Source of the DNA: Galbitalea sp036271875
Lineage (GTDB): Bacteria; Actinomycetota; Actinomycetes; Actinomycetales; Microbacteriaceae
Reading direction: 5' to 3'
Assembly (NCBI GenBank): GCA_036271875.1
Contig: DATAZU010000026.1
Coordinates: forward strand, 28,784 to 92,783
DNA length: 64,000 bases
The notes below the pieces were generated by a model. The model saw nothing but the letters and a program-made list of their open reading frames with translations. It ran no database searches and was not told where the DNA came from. The position numbers and the translations under genes are program-made. Each line of letters opens with the position of its first letter. Position 1 is the stretch's first letter. Shown in pieces: positions 35,083 through 43,154 of this stretch.

Positions 35083-35667
35083 CTAGTGCGAAGTTGACTG
35101 GGGCGTGGTCGATTCGGGCGAGTCCCAGTCGCTCGGGAACGACGCTCTCGACGGCGGGAGCGCGATGCTGTCCACCCAGTTGGTGACCCACTCGGGTACC
35201 GGCATTGACGCGGGGTCGAGTCCGGCGAGCTCGCCCAGTTCGGCGACGCTGACCGTTCCGCCGCTCCGTTTCAGAAACCGTCCGCGCATGTATCCGACCG
35301 CATAGACCTCGTTGTTGCTGACGAAGCGCTGTTCGACGTACATGGCCTTGTCATCGAATCCGATGACCTTGGTTTCGAGAACGTAGCGCTGCCAGGTCTG
35401 AAGTGAACGACGGTAAGTCATGGTCGTGTTGGTGGCGACCGGATACCAACCAAGCTTGCGCAAGCGAGCCCAGTATCCGCTTCGGATCATCAGGTCGAAC
35501 CGCCCGAGATCCATGAGTGACAGGTAGATGCCGTTGTTCACGTGACGCAGGATGTCCGTATCGTTCGGCAGCACACGCATCCGCACCCGGCCAACCTCCC
35601 GGAAATCCAGGGGCGGTCTTCGGCGACTGGTCATCATCAGCAACAGAGTTCGCAGCAGCAGGTTCAC
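35083..35667 (-). CDS. Acyl-CoA thioesterase-like hotdog protein
   Basis: 194 residues with the 4HBT hotdog pattern RVLPNDTDILRHVNNGIYLSLMDLGRFDL at about 30-58, followed by TNTTMTYRRSLQTWQRYVLETKVIGFDDKAMYVEQRF. This matches the THEM6/acyl-CoA thioesterase group. The substrate is not known. The GTG start has TACGGT 6 nt upstream and no ribosome site. Confidence 0.85.
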   Translation of the reverse strand: MNLLLRTLLLMMTSRRRPPLDFREVGRVRMRVLPNDTDILRHVNNGIYLSLMDLGRFDLMIRSGYWARLRKLGWYPVATNTTMTYRRSLQTWQRYVLETKVIGFDDKAMYVEQRFVSNNEVYAVGYMRGRFLKRSGGTVSVAELGELAGLDPASMPVPEWVTNWVDSIALPPSRASFPSDWDSPESTTPQSTSH

Positions 35668-35673
35668 GCTAAG

Positions 35674-35679
35674 ACCGTA
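35674..35679 (-). promoter_or_regulatory. -10 element of a leaderless promoter (thioesterase)
   Basis: TACGGT on the minus strand, 6 nt before the GTG at 35667. Confidence 0.5.
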
Positions 35680-35738
35680 GCGGGGTCTTGGTTTTTCAGC
35701 GCTGGTTCCTGTGCGTTCCCTACAGCCATGGTGTCGGA

Positions 35739-36431
35739 ATGAGGGGAACCGATGGTCGGATCTCGCGCGCCGGGCGCGTTACGCTAGTCGCGATCGTCGT
35801 CGCCAGCGCGATCACGGGTTGTGCCGGAATCGGATCGGACCACCGTCTTCAGCCGTTGCCGACCGGGGTGCGGGTCGACTATTAACTCGGCGGAAGCTAC
35901 CGCCACGCAGCGGCGTAAGGATCGTGGCGCGGGACAGCACCTTGAGGCCCGCGGCTGGACTGTACAACATCTGCTACGTCAACGGCTTCCAAACCCAGTC
36001 AGAATGCCACGATCGGCAGGTGCAAGCGCGAGGGATTCCGGGCGGTCGAGTTCGACAACCTCGACTCGTACTCGCGGTCGCACCGTGCGTTCGGACTCGG
36101 TGCCGACATCGCGATGGCGAAGCTGCTCGTCGTTCACGCCCACGCCGACGGCCTTGCTGACGGCCAGAAGAACACCACCGAACTCGGCAGCCGGGGCAAG
36201 GCTGTCGTCGGCTATGACTTTGCCGTCGCCGAAGAGTGCTTCCGCTACGACGAGTGTGCCCGCTACACGAAGGTCTACGGCGCCGCCGTCATCGACATCG
36301 AATACACCGACCATCTACGCGGATCGTTCGCCTCCGACTGCCGGGCCAAATCTATTTCGGCCATGACCGCGCTGCGGGAGCGCGAACCCGTCACACCCCG
36401 CAGCAGGGCGTATGTCTATCGCAACCGCTGA
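35739..36431 (+). pseudogene. Degraded GH114-type (endo-alpha-1,4-polygalactosaminidase) lipoprotein gene
   Basis: Three fragments of one protein lie in two frames. Fragment 1 (35739-35885) has a lipoprotein signal peptide ending TGCAG and ends GVRVDY at a TAA where family members continue with QLGG; LGGSY follows the stop in frame. Fragment 2, in another frame from about 35905, reads GVRIVARDST and LYNICYVNGFQTQ. Fragment 3, back in the first frame from about 36027, reads GFRAVEFDNLDSY, AMAKLLVVHAHADG, GQKNTTELG, DFAVAEECF and AVIDIEYTD, which are GH114 features. About 60 residues are missing between fragments 2 and 3. A premature stop, a frameshift and a deletion make it inactive. Confidence 0.8.
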
Positions 36432-36440
36432 GCGGGCGGC

Positions 36441-37355
36441 TTAGAACGCGCGGTAGTCCCGCAGTTGCACGTGCGGTCCGCGAGCGGGCTTACGGATACC
36501 GGTCAGCTCAATGAGTCGCACGATGCGTTGGCGATGGCCGGCGTATGGCTCGAGCAGTTCGAGCATCCCGTCGTCGTCTACGGGCTCACCGGCAAGCGCA
36601 AGACCCACGGATGCGGGCACGTGGTAGTCGCCGACGCTGGGTGAATCCGGGTCACCGTGTGAGCGCTGGGTGGTTTCCGCAGCTGTCCAGCTGCCGACCC
36701 CCGGAACGGATCGAAGTTTCTGCGCTACGACCACGCCGCCACGGCCGAGCGCGAGAGTTCGCTCGAGGGATGCCGCGACGATCGCCGCGTGAATGCAGGC
36801 CTGTGCCCGATTGGGTCCGACACCCGCTCTGTGCCACTCCCAAGACGGGATCCCGCGCCAAACATCCGCGTCCGGGAACACCCGCATTCCCTGCGGAGCG
36901 GGGCCGGGTGCCTCGGGGCCGAATTTCACCAGCATCGTTCGCCAACTGCGTCGGGCCTCGATGCTCGAGACCTTCTGCTCGAAGATCGCTGCGATGAGGG
37001 CTTCGAACACCGATCGCGTGCGAGTAAGTCTCAGGCCGGGAGCGGTGCGCAGCACCTCAGCGAGGTACGGATGCGGTCTCAGATCAAGCGCGGACCAGTC
37101 GTCCCCTTCGCCGCAGAGCTCTGGGACTCCATCGATCGCGATCTCCGCGCCGGCGCCCCACGCCTGCGCTCGAATCTCGTCGCCGATCGGCGTGAGACGA
37201 AGCGTCGTCGATCCGGCCTCCGTGTTCGCGGTTCGCCACAGCGACGGTCCGTCCCAGCGATGCGTTGGGTCTGTGCCGCCTCGAATGAGTGGCGACAGCG
37301 TCTGCCGCAGACTGAGGGGATGTCCCGGCCGGTACACGGTCTCGAGCATCCTCAT
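36441..37355 (-). CDS. DNA-3-methyladenine glycosylase II-like protein (AlkA/HhH-GPD)
   Basis: 304 residues of the helix-hairpin-helix GPD superfamily. The HhH is LRSVPGVGSWTAAET, and the catalytic aspartate is in VGDYHVP shortly after. An ARRSWRTML helix and the EQKVSSIEA segment precede it. It excises alkylated bases in base-excision repair. TAGGGT lies 6 nt before the ATG, indicating a leaderless message. An AidB-like gene is also in the window but 13 kb away. Confidence 0.85.
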   Translation of the reverse strand: MRMLETVYRPGHPLSLRQTLSPLIRGGTDPTHRWDGPSLWRTANTEAGSTTLRLTPIGDEIRAQAWGAGAEIAIDGVPELCGEGDDWSALDLRPHPYLAEVLRTAPGLRLTRTRSVFEALIAAIFEQKVSSIEARRSWRTMLVKFGPEAPGPAPQGMRVFPDADVWRGIPSWEWHRAGVGPNRAQACIHAAIVAASLERTLALGRGGVVVAQKLRSVPGVGSWTAAETTQRSHGDPDSPSVGDYHVPASVGLALAGEPVDDDGMLELLEPYAGHRQRIVRLIELTGIRKPARGPHVQLRDYRAF

Positions 37356-37361
37356 GCAGGA

Positions 37362-37367
37362 ACCCTA
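37362..37367 (-). promoter_or_regulatory. -10 element of a leaderless promoter (AlkA-like)
   Basis: TAGGGT on the minus strand, 6 nt before the ATG at 37355. Confidence 0.5.
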
Positions 37368-37518
37368 ACCTGCCGTCCCGACTTCCGAACAGCTTCGAGC
37401 GCGGCGGCGCGCGGCGAGGCAGCGCCGAGCCAATCGATCCAAGGCGCCGGCGTCGCAGGATCGATTCCAGCGCGCAGGTGAAATGGCGCCGCAGGGGCGG
37501 CGGCGGCAAGATAATACG

Positions 37519-38385
37519 GTGCCCGTTCCGAAGATCCTCCTGTTCTACAAGTTCACGCCACTCGCCGACCCGGACGCGGTGCGGCTGTGGCAGCGGGACC
37601 TGTGCGAGTCGCTGGGGCTTACCGGACGCATCCTGCTGTCGAAGGATGGCATCAACGGCACGGTCGGCGGCGCGTTGACGGCGATCAAGCGATACGTCCG
37701 AAAGACGCGCGAATACCCGGCGTTCAAGGACATCGAGTTCAAGTGGAGTGAGGGGCATGGCGACGACTTCCCGCGACTGAGCGTCCGGGTACGAGATGAG
37801 CTCGTCAGCTTCGGGGCACCCGAGGAGTTGACGGTTGACGGTGAGGGAGTGGTCGGCGGGGGCGTGAAGCTCACCCCCGAGGAACTGCACGCCCTCGTGG
37901 CCGAGAAGAAGGTCACCTTCTTCGACGGCCGCAATGCATTCGAGGCCGAGATTGGCCGATTCCGGGATGCGGTGGTCCCGAACGTTGAGAATACGCGTGA
38001 CTTCGTCGGTGAGATCGATCGCGGTGCCTACGACCACCTCAAGGACGAGCCGATTGTCACATATTGCACCGGAGGCGTGCGCTGCGAAGTTCTGTCGAGC
38101 CTCCTCATCCGACGTGGATTTCGGGAGGTCTACCAGCTCGATGGCGGCATCGTGAAGTACGGCGAGGTGTTCGCCGATCGCGGCCTGTGGGAAGGGTCGC
38201 TCTATGTGTTCGATGATCGCAAGGCGATCGAGTTCAGTGATCAGGCGAGCGTGATCGGCCACTGCTACGTGTGCAGAGCGCCAACCTCCCGAATGGAGAA
38301 CTGCGGAGATCCCGCCTGCAGAACGCAACTCGTCATCTGCGACGAGCACGCCGACGCGACAGCCTGCGAACTGCACACCGCCTGA
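37519..38385 (+). CDS. trhO: tRNA U34 hydroxylase (rhodanese family)
   Basis: 288 residues from a GTG; an upstream ATG at 37483 would add residues that do not fit the family start (VPKILLFYKFTPL). An acylphosphatase-like N-terminal domain with SKDGINGTVGG (41-51) is followed by a rhodanese domain with the active-site C183 in YCTGGVRC, and a C-terminal cysteine-rich segment (CYVCRAP, CGDPAC). TrhO/YceA makes 5-hydroxyuridine at tRNA position 34 using oxygen. No good ribosome site precedes the start, so a leaderless message is possible. Confidence 0.9.
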   Translation: MPVPKILLFYKFTPLADPDAVRLWQRDLCESLGLTGRILLSKDGINGTVGGALTAIKRYVRKTREYPAFKDIEFKWSEGHGDDFPRLSVRVRDELVSFGAPEELTVDGEGVVGGGVKLTPEELHALVAEKKVTFFDGRNAFEAEIGRFRDAVVPNVENTRDFVGEIDRGAYDHLKDEPIVTYCTGGVRCEVLSSLLIRRGFREVYQLDGGIVKYGEVFADRGLWEGSLYVFDDRKAIEFSDQASVIGHCYVCRAPTSRMENCGDPACRTQLVICDEHADATACELHTA

Positions 38386-38463
38386 AAGCCGTTGTGACGG
38401 ATTTTCCGAATTCCGTTCGGTCCGCGGTCCAGCCACATCCGGCGGATACGCGAGAATAGCGGT

Positions 38464-39489
38464 ATGAAAATCGGAATCCTCACGAGCGGGGGAGACGCAC
38501 CCGGCCTGAACGCGGTCATCCGCGGTGCTGTGCTCACCGGGATCAAGGTGCACCAGCTCGAATTCGTTGGGTTCCGAAACGGGTGGCGCGGAGTTGTTGA
38601 GGCCGACCTGATCGAGCTGGGTCGCGAGGACGTCAAGGGCATCAGCAAGCAGGGTGGCACCATCCTCGGCACGTCTCGCACCAATCCGTTCGAGGGCATC
38701 GGTGGCGTTGACCGGGTCAACCAGGTGCTCAGCGAAAACGGTATCGACGCGATCATCGCGATCGGCGGCGAGGGAACACTCGCAGCTGCGAAGAGGCTCA
38801 CGGATGAAGGCATCAGGATCGTCGGCGTCCCGAAGACCGTGGACAACGACCTCGACGCGACGGACTACTCGTTCGGCTTCGACACCGCCGTGCAGATCGC
38901 AACGGAGGCCATGGATCGCCTGCGCACCACAGGCGACGCCCACGATCGCTGCATGGTCGCCGAGGTCATGGGTCGGCACGTCGGGTGGATCGCGCTGCAC
39001 TCCGGCATGGCCGCTGGTGCTCACGTCATCCTGATTCCCGAACGCAAGACATCGATTGAACAGATCTGCGCGTGGGTCAGCGAGGCGCACGATCGCGGCC
39101 GGGCGCCGCTGGTTGTCGTCGCGGAGGGATTCGCACTCGACAGCATGGATGACGCACACTCCGAGCGCGGTCTCGACGCGTTCGGGCGACCTCGTCTCGG
39201 CGGCATCGGCGAGCTCCTCGCTCCCCTGATTGAGCGGCGCACCGGCATCGAGACGCGCGCAACAACGCTCGGCCACATCCAGCGCGGCGGGACGCCGTCG
39301 GCATTCGACCGCGTGCTCGCGACGCGGCTCGGAATGGCGGCGATGCGCTCGGTCCTCGAGGGACACTGGGGGCGCATGGTCGCCCTGCACGGCACCGAGA
39401 TCGTTCATGTCCCGTTTGAGGAAGCTCTCGGGAAGCTCAAGACCGTCCCGGACGATCGGTACGAAGAAGCTCGGATCCTGTTCGGCTAA
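38464..39489 (+). CDS. pfkA: ATP-dependent 6-phosphofructokinase
   Basis: 341 residues. GGDAPGLN at 9-16 binds phosphate; GGEGTL at 101-106 and PKTVDNDLDATD at 123-134 are the nucleotide and catalytic loops, and MGRHVGW and the GHIQRGG segment complete the substrate site. Residue 104 is glycine, as in ATP enzymes (PPi enzymes have aspartate), while residue 124 is lysine, the combination seen in actinobacterial group III enzymes. It performs the committed step of glycolysis. The ATG has GAGAAT 6 nt upstream and no ribosome site. Confidence 0.93.
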   Translation: MKIGILTSGGDAPGLNAVIRGAVLTGIKVHQLEFVGFRNGWRGVVEADLIELGREDVKGISKQGGTILGTSRTNPFEGIGGVDRVNQVLSENGIDAIIAIGGEGTLAAAKRLTDEGIRIVGVPKTVDNDLDATDYSFGFDTAVQIATEAMDRLRTTGDAHDRCMVAEVMGRHVGWIALHSGMAAGAHVILIPERKTSIEQICAWVSEAHDRGRAPLVVVAEGFALDSMDDAHSERGLDAFGRPRLGGIGELLAPLIERRTGIETRATTLGHIQRGGTPSAFDRVLATRLGMAAMRSVLEGHWGRMVALHGTEIVHVPFEEALGKLKTVPDDRYEEARILFG

Positions 39490-39512
39490 TCCATGGTCTC
39501 TCGTCCGGCGGT

Positions 39513-39518
39513 TACGGT
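39513..39518 (+). promoter_or_regulatory. -10 element of a leaderless promoter (AcuI-like)
   Basis: TACGGT, 6 nt before the ATG at 39525. Confidence 0.45.
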
Positions 39519-39524
39519 GGAAGC

Positions 39525-40502
39525 ATGACGAAGGCGCTGCAGGTCAGCAGGAACGACGCGGGCGAAGTCGCGGTGACGCTTCGCGAGGATGTCGCTGATT
39601 CGGAACTCGGAGATGGCGACGTCACGATCGACATCGAGTGGTCGGGCATCAACTACAAGGATGGCCTCGCACTCGCCGGCAACCCGGGAGTGATGCGCAC
39701 GAGCCCGCTGATTCCCGGCATCGATCTCGTCGGAACTGTCGCGTCATCCCGGTCGGCACGCTGGTCGGCCGGTGATCCCGTGGTGCTCAACGGCTGGGGC
39801 GCTGGCGAGACGCGCAACGGAGGACTCGCGACGAGGGCGATCGTGGATGGCGAATGGCTCGTTGCCCTTCCCGCGACCATCTCGGCCAAGCGCGCCGCAG
39901 CGATCGGAACGGCGGGCTTCACCGCCGCGCTCTCGGCGCTGGCGATCGGCGGCGACCTCGGCGGCGAGATCCTGGTAACGGGTGCGTCCGGCGGGGTTGG
40001 CTCGATTGCAATCGCGCTGCTCGCTGCGGCCGGACGACGGGTGATCGCATCCACCGGCAGTCCCGAGCATCGCGACTACCTTCTCGGCCTCGGTGCGACC
40101 GGCACGATCGACCGGGCGGAACTCGAAGAGCCGGGGAGACCCCTGCAGAAACAGCGCTGGGCTGGCGTCATCGATTCGGTGGGCGGCGCTACGCTCGCCA
40201 ACGTACTGGCCCAGACCAATTACGGCGGAATCGTTGCCGCGTGCGGCCTCGTCGGCGGCTCGGACCTACCGACGACGGTCATGCCATTCATTCTGCGCGG
40301 AGTGGTGCTCGCCGGCATCAACTCGGTTGAGTGCCCGAGGCCACGACGTGAGGCCGCATGGGCGCTACTCGCCCGCGATCTCGACCTCGACCTGCTCGAC
40401 TCCCTCACAACGACCATCCCGCTGGACGGCGCCATCCACGCGGGCGAAGCGATCCTCCGTGGCGAGCTGCGCGGTCGCACGGTGGTCGACGTCCGCAACT
40501 AG
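39525..40502 (+). CDS. NADPH-dependent acrylyl-CoA reductase-like MDR protein (YhdH/AcuI)
   Basis: 325 residues of the medium-chain reductase family without zinc ligands. Features are SGINYKDGLALAGNPGV at about 46-62, PGIDLVGTV, the Rossmann motif VTGASGGVGSIAIALLA, and SVECPRPRREAAW. The YhdH/AcuI group reduces acrylyl-CoA to propionyl-CoA or quinones with NADPH. The last codon before the stop and the TAG stop itself contribute to the -10 of the next gene. Confidence 0.85.
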   Translation: MTKALQVSRNDAGEVAVTLREDVADSELGDGDVTIDIEWSGINYKDGLALAGNPGVMRTSPLIPGIDLVGTVASSRSARWSAGDPVVLNGWGAGETRNGGLATRAIVDGEWLVALPATISAKRAAAIGTAGFTAALSALAIGGDLGGEILVTGASGGVGSIAIALLAAAGRRVIASTGSPEHRDYLLGLGATGTIDRAELEEPGRPLQKQRWAGVIDSVGGATLANVLAQTNYGGIVAACGLVGGSDLPTTVMPFILRGVVLAGINSVECPRPRREAAWALLARDLDLDLLDSLTTTIPLDGAIHAGEAILRGELRGRTVVDVRN

Positions 40503-40505
40503 CCT
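40500..40505 (+). promoter_or_regulatory. -10 element overlapping a stop codon (SDR gene)
   Basis: TAGCCT, 6 nt before the ATG at 40512. Its first three bases are the TAG stop of the preceding gene. Confidence 0.5.
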
Positions 40506-40511
40506 TAAAGC

Positions 40512-41336
40512 ATGTCGAAAAACTGGTTCATCACAGGTACCTCACGCGGCTTCGGGCGGGAATGGGCGATCGCTGCGCTCGAGCGAGGGGATCGGGTCGC
40601 CGCAACAGCGCGCAATCTCGAGTCCCTCAGCGATCTCACAGATAAGTACGGCGACAACATCCTTCCCCTTGAGTTGGATGTCACGGACCGAGAGGCTGAC
40701 TTCGCTGCCGTTGCGCGCGCGCACGACGTATTTGGCAGTCTCGACGTCGTGGTCAACAACGCGGGCTACGGCCACTTCGGGATGATCGAGGAGATTACCG
40801 AGAGAGAGCTCCGCGACCAGCTCGAGACGAACCTGTTCGGCGCATTCTGGGTGACGCAGGCCGCGCTTCCCTACCTCCGCGAGCAGGGCTCCGGTCACAT
40901 CATCCAGGTTTCCTCGATCGGCGGCATCAGCGCGTTTCCCATGATCGGCGCTTACCACGTGTCGAAGTGGGGACTCGAGGCGTTCACCCAGTCCCTCGCT
41001 GCCGAGGTCGCGAGCTTCGGCATCCACGTCACGCTGATCGAGCCAGGCGGCTTCTCGACGGACTGGGCCGGTGACTCGGCGAAACGCTCGGAGCCGAACC
41101 CGGCCTATGACGAGTTCCGCGAAAAGGTCGCCGCAGGTCGGGCTGCTGCCGCCGCGAATCGCGGCAACCCCGGCGCGACCGGGAAGGTCGTCCTCGAACT
41201 GGTGGATGCGGTCGAGCCACCACTGCGCGTCTTCTTCGGTACCAGCCCGCTCGCTACGGCGAAAGCCGACTACGCCAGCCGCATCGAGACCTGGGAGAAG
41301 TGGAACGACCTCTCTGTTGAGGCGCAGGGCAGCTGA
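40512..41336 (+). CDS. Short-chain dehydrogenase/reductase
   Basis: 274 residues of the classical SDR type. The cofactor motif is ITGTSRGFG (7-15), then NNAGYGHFG, a serine in IQVSSIGG, and the catalytic YHVSK. The C-terminal half (FFGTSPLATAKADYASRIETW) is typical of a group annotated only as SDR oxidoreductase. The substrate is unknown. Confidence 0.87.
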   Translation: MSKNWFITGTSRGFGREWAIAALERGDRVAATARNLESLSDLTDKYGDNILPLELDVTDREADFAAVARAHDVFGSLDVVVNNAGYGHFGMIEEITERELRDQLETNLFGAFWVTQAALPYLREQGSGHIIQVSSIGGISAFPMIGAYHVSKWGLEAFTQSLAAEVASFGIHVTLIEPGGFSTDWAGDSAKRSEPNPAYDEFREKVAAGRAAAAANRGNPGATGKVVLELVDAVEPPLRVFFGTSPLATAKADYASRIETWEKWNDLSVEAQGS

Positions 41337-41393
41337 TCCGCGCGTGCCCGTGTCGAGCCATCAGCCAGCCGCATCCGTGACACACTAACGGCC

Positions 41394-41816
41394 ATGAACC
41401 TCGTGCTCCTCATCATCGCCATTGTGTTCGCGGGGCTCGCCGCCCTGCTGCACGTATACATCTTCGTGATGGAGAGCATCCTCTGGACGCGGCCGTCGAT
41501 CTGGAGGCGCTTTGGCCTGAAATCGCAGGATGACGCACAGATCATGAGGCCGATGGCGCTCAACCAGGGCTTCTACAACCTGTTTCTCGCCATCGGCGTG
41601 TTCGTGGGCTTCTTTCTGCTGCCACATCCGACGTTGCACTCCGCGGGGGTAATGCTCATCCTGTTCTGCTGCGCAAGCATGCTGGCCGCGTCGCTGGTTC
41701 TCGTGATCTCCAACCCCAAGATGGTGCGCGCTGCCGTCACCCAGGGGCTGCTGCCGCTCATCGCAGTCGTCTGTCTGGCCGTTTTGGGAGTAACAATTGT
41801 GACCGGCACGGCGTAA
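41394..41816 (+). CDS. DUF1304 family membrane protein
   Basis: 140 residues with four membrane helices and the conserved HVYIFVMESILW segment near 20-31 and NQGFYNLFLAIG near 57-68. Function unknown. It sits between an SDR gene and a secreted GH5 gene. Confidence 0.85.
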   Translation: MNLVLLIIAIVFAGLAALLHVYIFVMESILWTRPSIWRRFGLKSQDDAQIMRPMALNQGFYNLFLAIGVFVGFFLLPHPTLHSAGVMLILFCCASMLAASLVLVISNPKMVRAAVTQGLLPLIAVVCLAVLGVTIVTGTA

Positions 41817-41821
41817 AGTCG

Positions 41822-41839
41822 CCCTCGTCTTTTCGAGGG
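41822..41839 (+). terminator. Small hairpin after the DUF1304 gene
   Basis: CCCTCG (41822-41827) and CGAGGG (41834-41839) flank TCTTTT. It lies 6 bp after the stop and just before the GH5 ribosome site; a terminator or a leader hairpin. Confidence 0.4.
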
Positions 41840-41846
41840 GGTTGGA

Positions 41847-43154
41847 GTGCGCGCGCGGGTGCTTCTGCTGGTTGTCGCTCTGGTGGCGACCGTGTGTGGC
41901 ATCGCGGGCACCGGCGCTGCCGCTGCGGACGCCAGTGCTCCGCTCGCGACGCCGATCGTTTCCGGCAACCAACTTGTCGACTCGAGCACCGGAGATGTCT
42001 TCGTGCCCCACGGCGCGAACTGGTCGAGCTTCGAGTATGCCTGCAGCCAGGGCTGGGGGTACTCGGTCGGCAGCGCTACAGCTGCGGCCGCTTCAGCGAT
42101 GCGGAGTTGGGGCATCAACATCGTCCGCATCCCGCTCAACGAGGAGTGCTGGCTCGGTCTCGACCCTGCGGATGACTACGGCTCGTCGTCCGGCTATCGT
42201 GCTGCAGTCGCTGCCTGGGTCGGCATCCTGAACGCTCACGGGATCGTTGCGATTCTCGACCTGCACTGGAGTGCACCTCCCGAAGAGCGCGCGCTCGGGC
42301 AGTGGCCGATGGCCGACAGCCAGTCAACGACATTCTGGACGAGCGTTGCGTCCGTCTACGCGGGCAATCCGTCCGTGATGTTCGACCTGTTCAATGAGCC
42401 CTATTCCATCTCGAACGGCAACAGCTACACGTTCCAGCTCACCTGGGACTGCTGGGAGAACGGCGGGTGCCGGGCACCGTACGTCGACGAGGACCAGAGG
42501 CCGATCGTCGGGAAGGGCTCTGGCAGCTATCCGGTCGTCGGGATGTCCGCGCTCGTCGCCGCCGTTCGCTCCGCCGGGGCCTCGCAGCCGATCCTGCTCG
42601 GTGGACTCGATTACAGCAACAACCTGTCGGGCTGGCTGGCGCACGAGCCGTCCGACCCCGATCACCAGCTGGTCGCCTCCTGGCACAATTACGACGGCCA
42701 GAACCAGGATTGCAACACGACATCGTGCTGGAACTCGACGATCCTGCCGGTGGCCGCATCCGTTCCGGTGATGACCACCGAGTTCGGCGAGACGGACGGC
42801 AAGACCGCGTGGTTCACATCCTTCATGGACTGGGCGGATGCAAACGGTATCGGTTACTCGCCGTGGGCCTGGACGGATGCGACCCAAACGTCTGGCGACG
42901 ATGCGATCTACTCCCTTTACTCTGGCAACCGCTTCACGCCGAACGCGCCGATGGGCACCGCGTACAAGGCACACCTCGCGACGCTGCAACCGATCGTGTT
43001 TCGAATCCAGCCAGCGCCGATGACGGCGCCGGGATTTCCGGCCGCCTCGGCTCTGACGCCTTTGAGCGCTAGCGTTTCGAGCGCGATCACTCCGGAAGAA
43101 CTCCGCCAGCTGCTCGAAAGTAGTCGACGGCAGCTGAGAATCGCGCCGCGCTAG
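41847..43154 (+). CDS. Secreted GH5 family glycoside hydrolase (cellulase-like)
   Basis: 435 residues. A signal peptide of about 27 residues (LLLVVALVATVCGIAG, cleavage near GAAAA) is followed by a GH5 TIM barrel. The catalytic pair is E184 in FDLFNEPYS (acid/base) and E312 in MTTEFGETD (nucleophile); NIVRIPLNEE and ASWHNYDGQ are supporting segments. It is exported and probably cleaves a beta-linked glucan or mannan. The C-terminal 60 residues are Pro/Ala/Ser-rich with no anchor. Its end overlaps the end of hemL by 4 bp. Confidence 0.85.
   Translation: MRARVLLLVVALVATVCGIAGTGAAAADASAPLATPIVSGNQLVDSSTGDVFVPHGANWSSFEYACSQGWGYSVGSATAAAASAMRSWGINIVRIPLNEECWLGLDPADDYGSSSGYRAAVAAWVGILNAHGIVAILDLHWSAPPEERALGQWPMADSQSTTFWTSVASVYAGNPSVMFDLFNEPYSISNGNSYTFQLTWDCWENGGCRAPYVDEDQRPIVGKGSGSYPVVGMSALVAAVRSAGASQPILLGGLDYSNNLSGWLAHEPSDPDHQLVASWHNYDGQNQDCNTTSCWNSTILPVAASVPVMTTEFGETDGKTAWFTSFMDWADANGIGYSPWAWTDATQTSGDDAIYSLYSGNRFTPNAPMGTAYKAHLATLQPIVFRIQPAPMTAPGFPAASALTPLSASVSSAITPEELRQLLESSRRQLRIAPR

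Noticed and set aside
35063..35100. Short direct repeat around CTAGTGCGAA near the end of the FAD oxidase gene
   Set aside because: Only two imperfect copies of about 15 bp at convergent gene ends; no structure or wider family visible.
37084..39408. A 774-codon open frame on the minus strand opposite trhO and pfkA
   Set aside because: It is antisense to two well-identified enzymes, has no recognisable motif and uses codons unlike the neighbouring genes; high GC makes such open antisense frames common.
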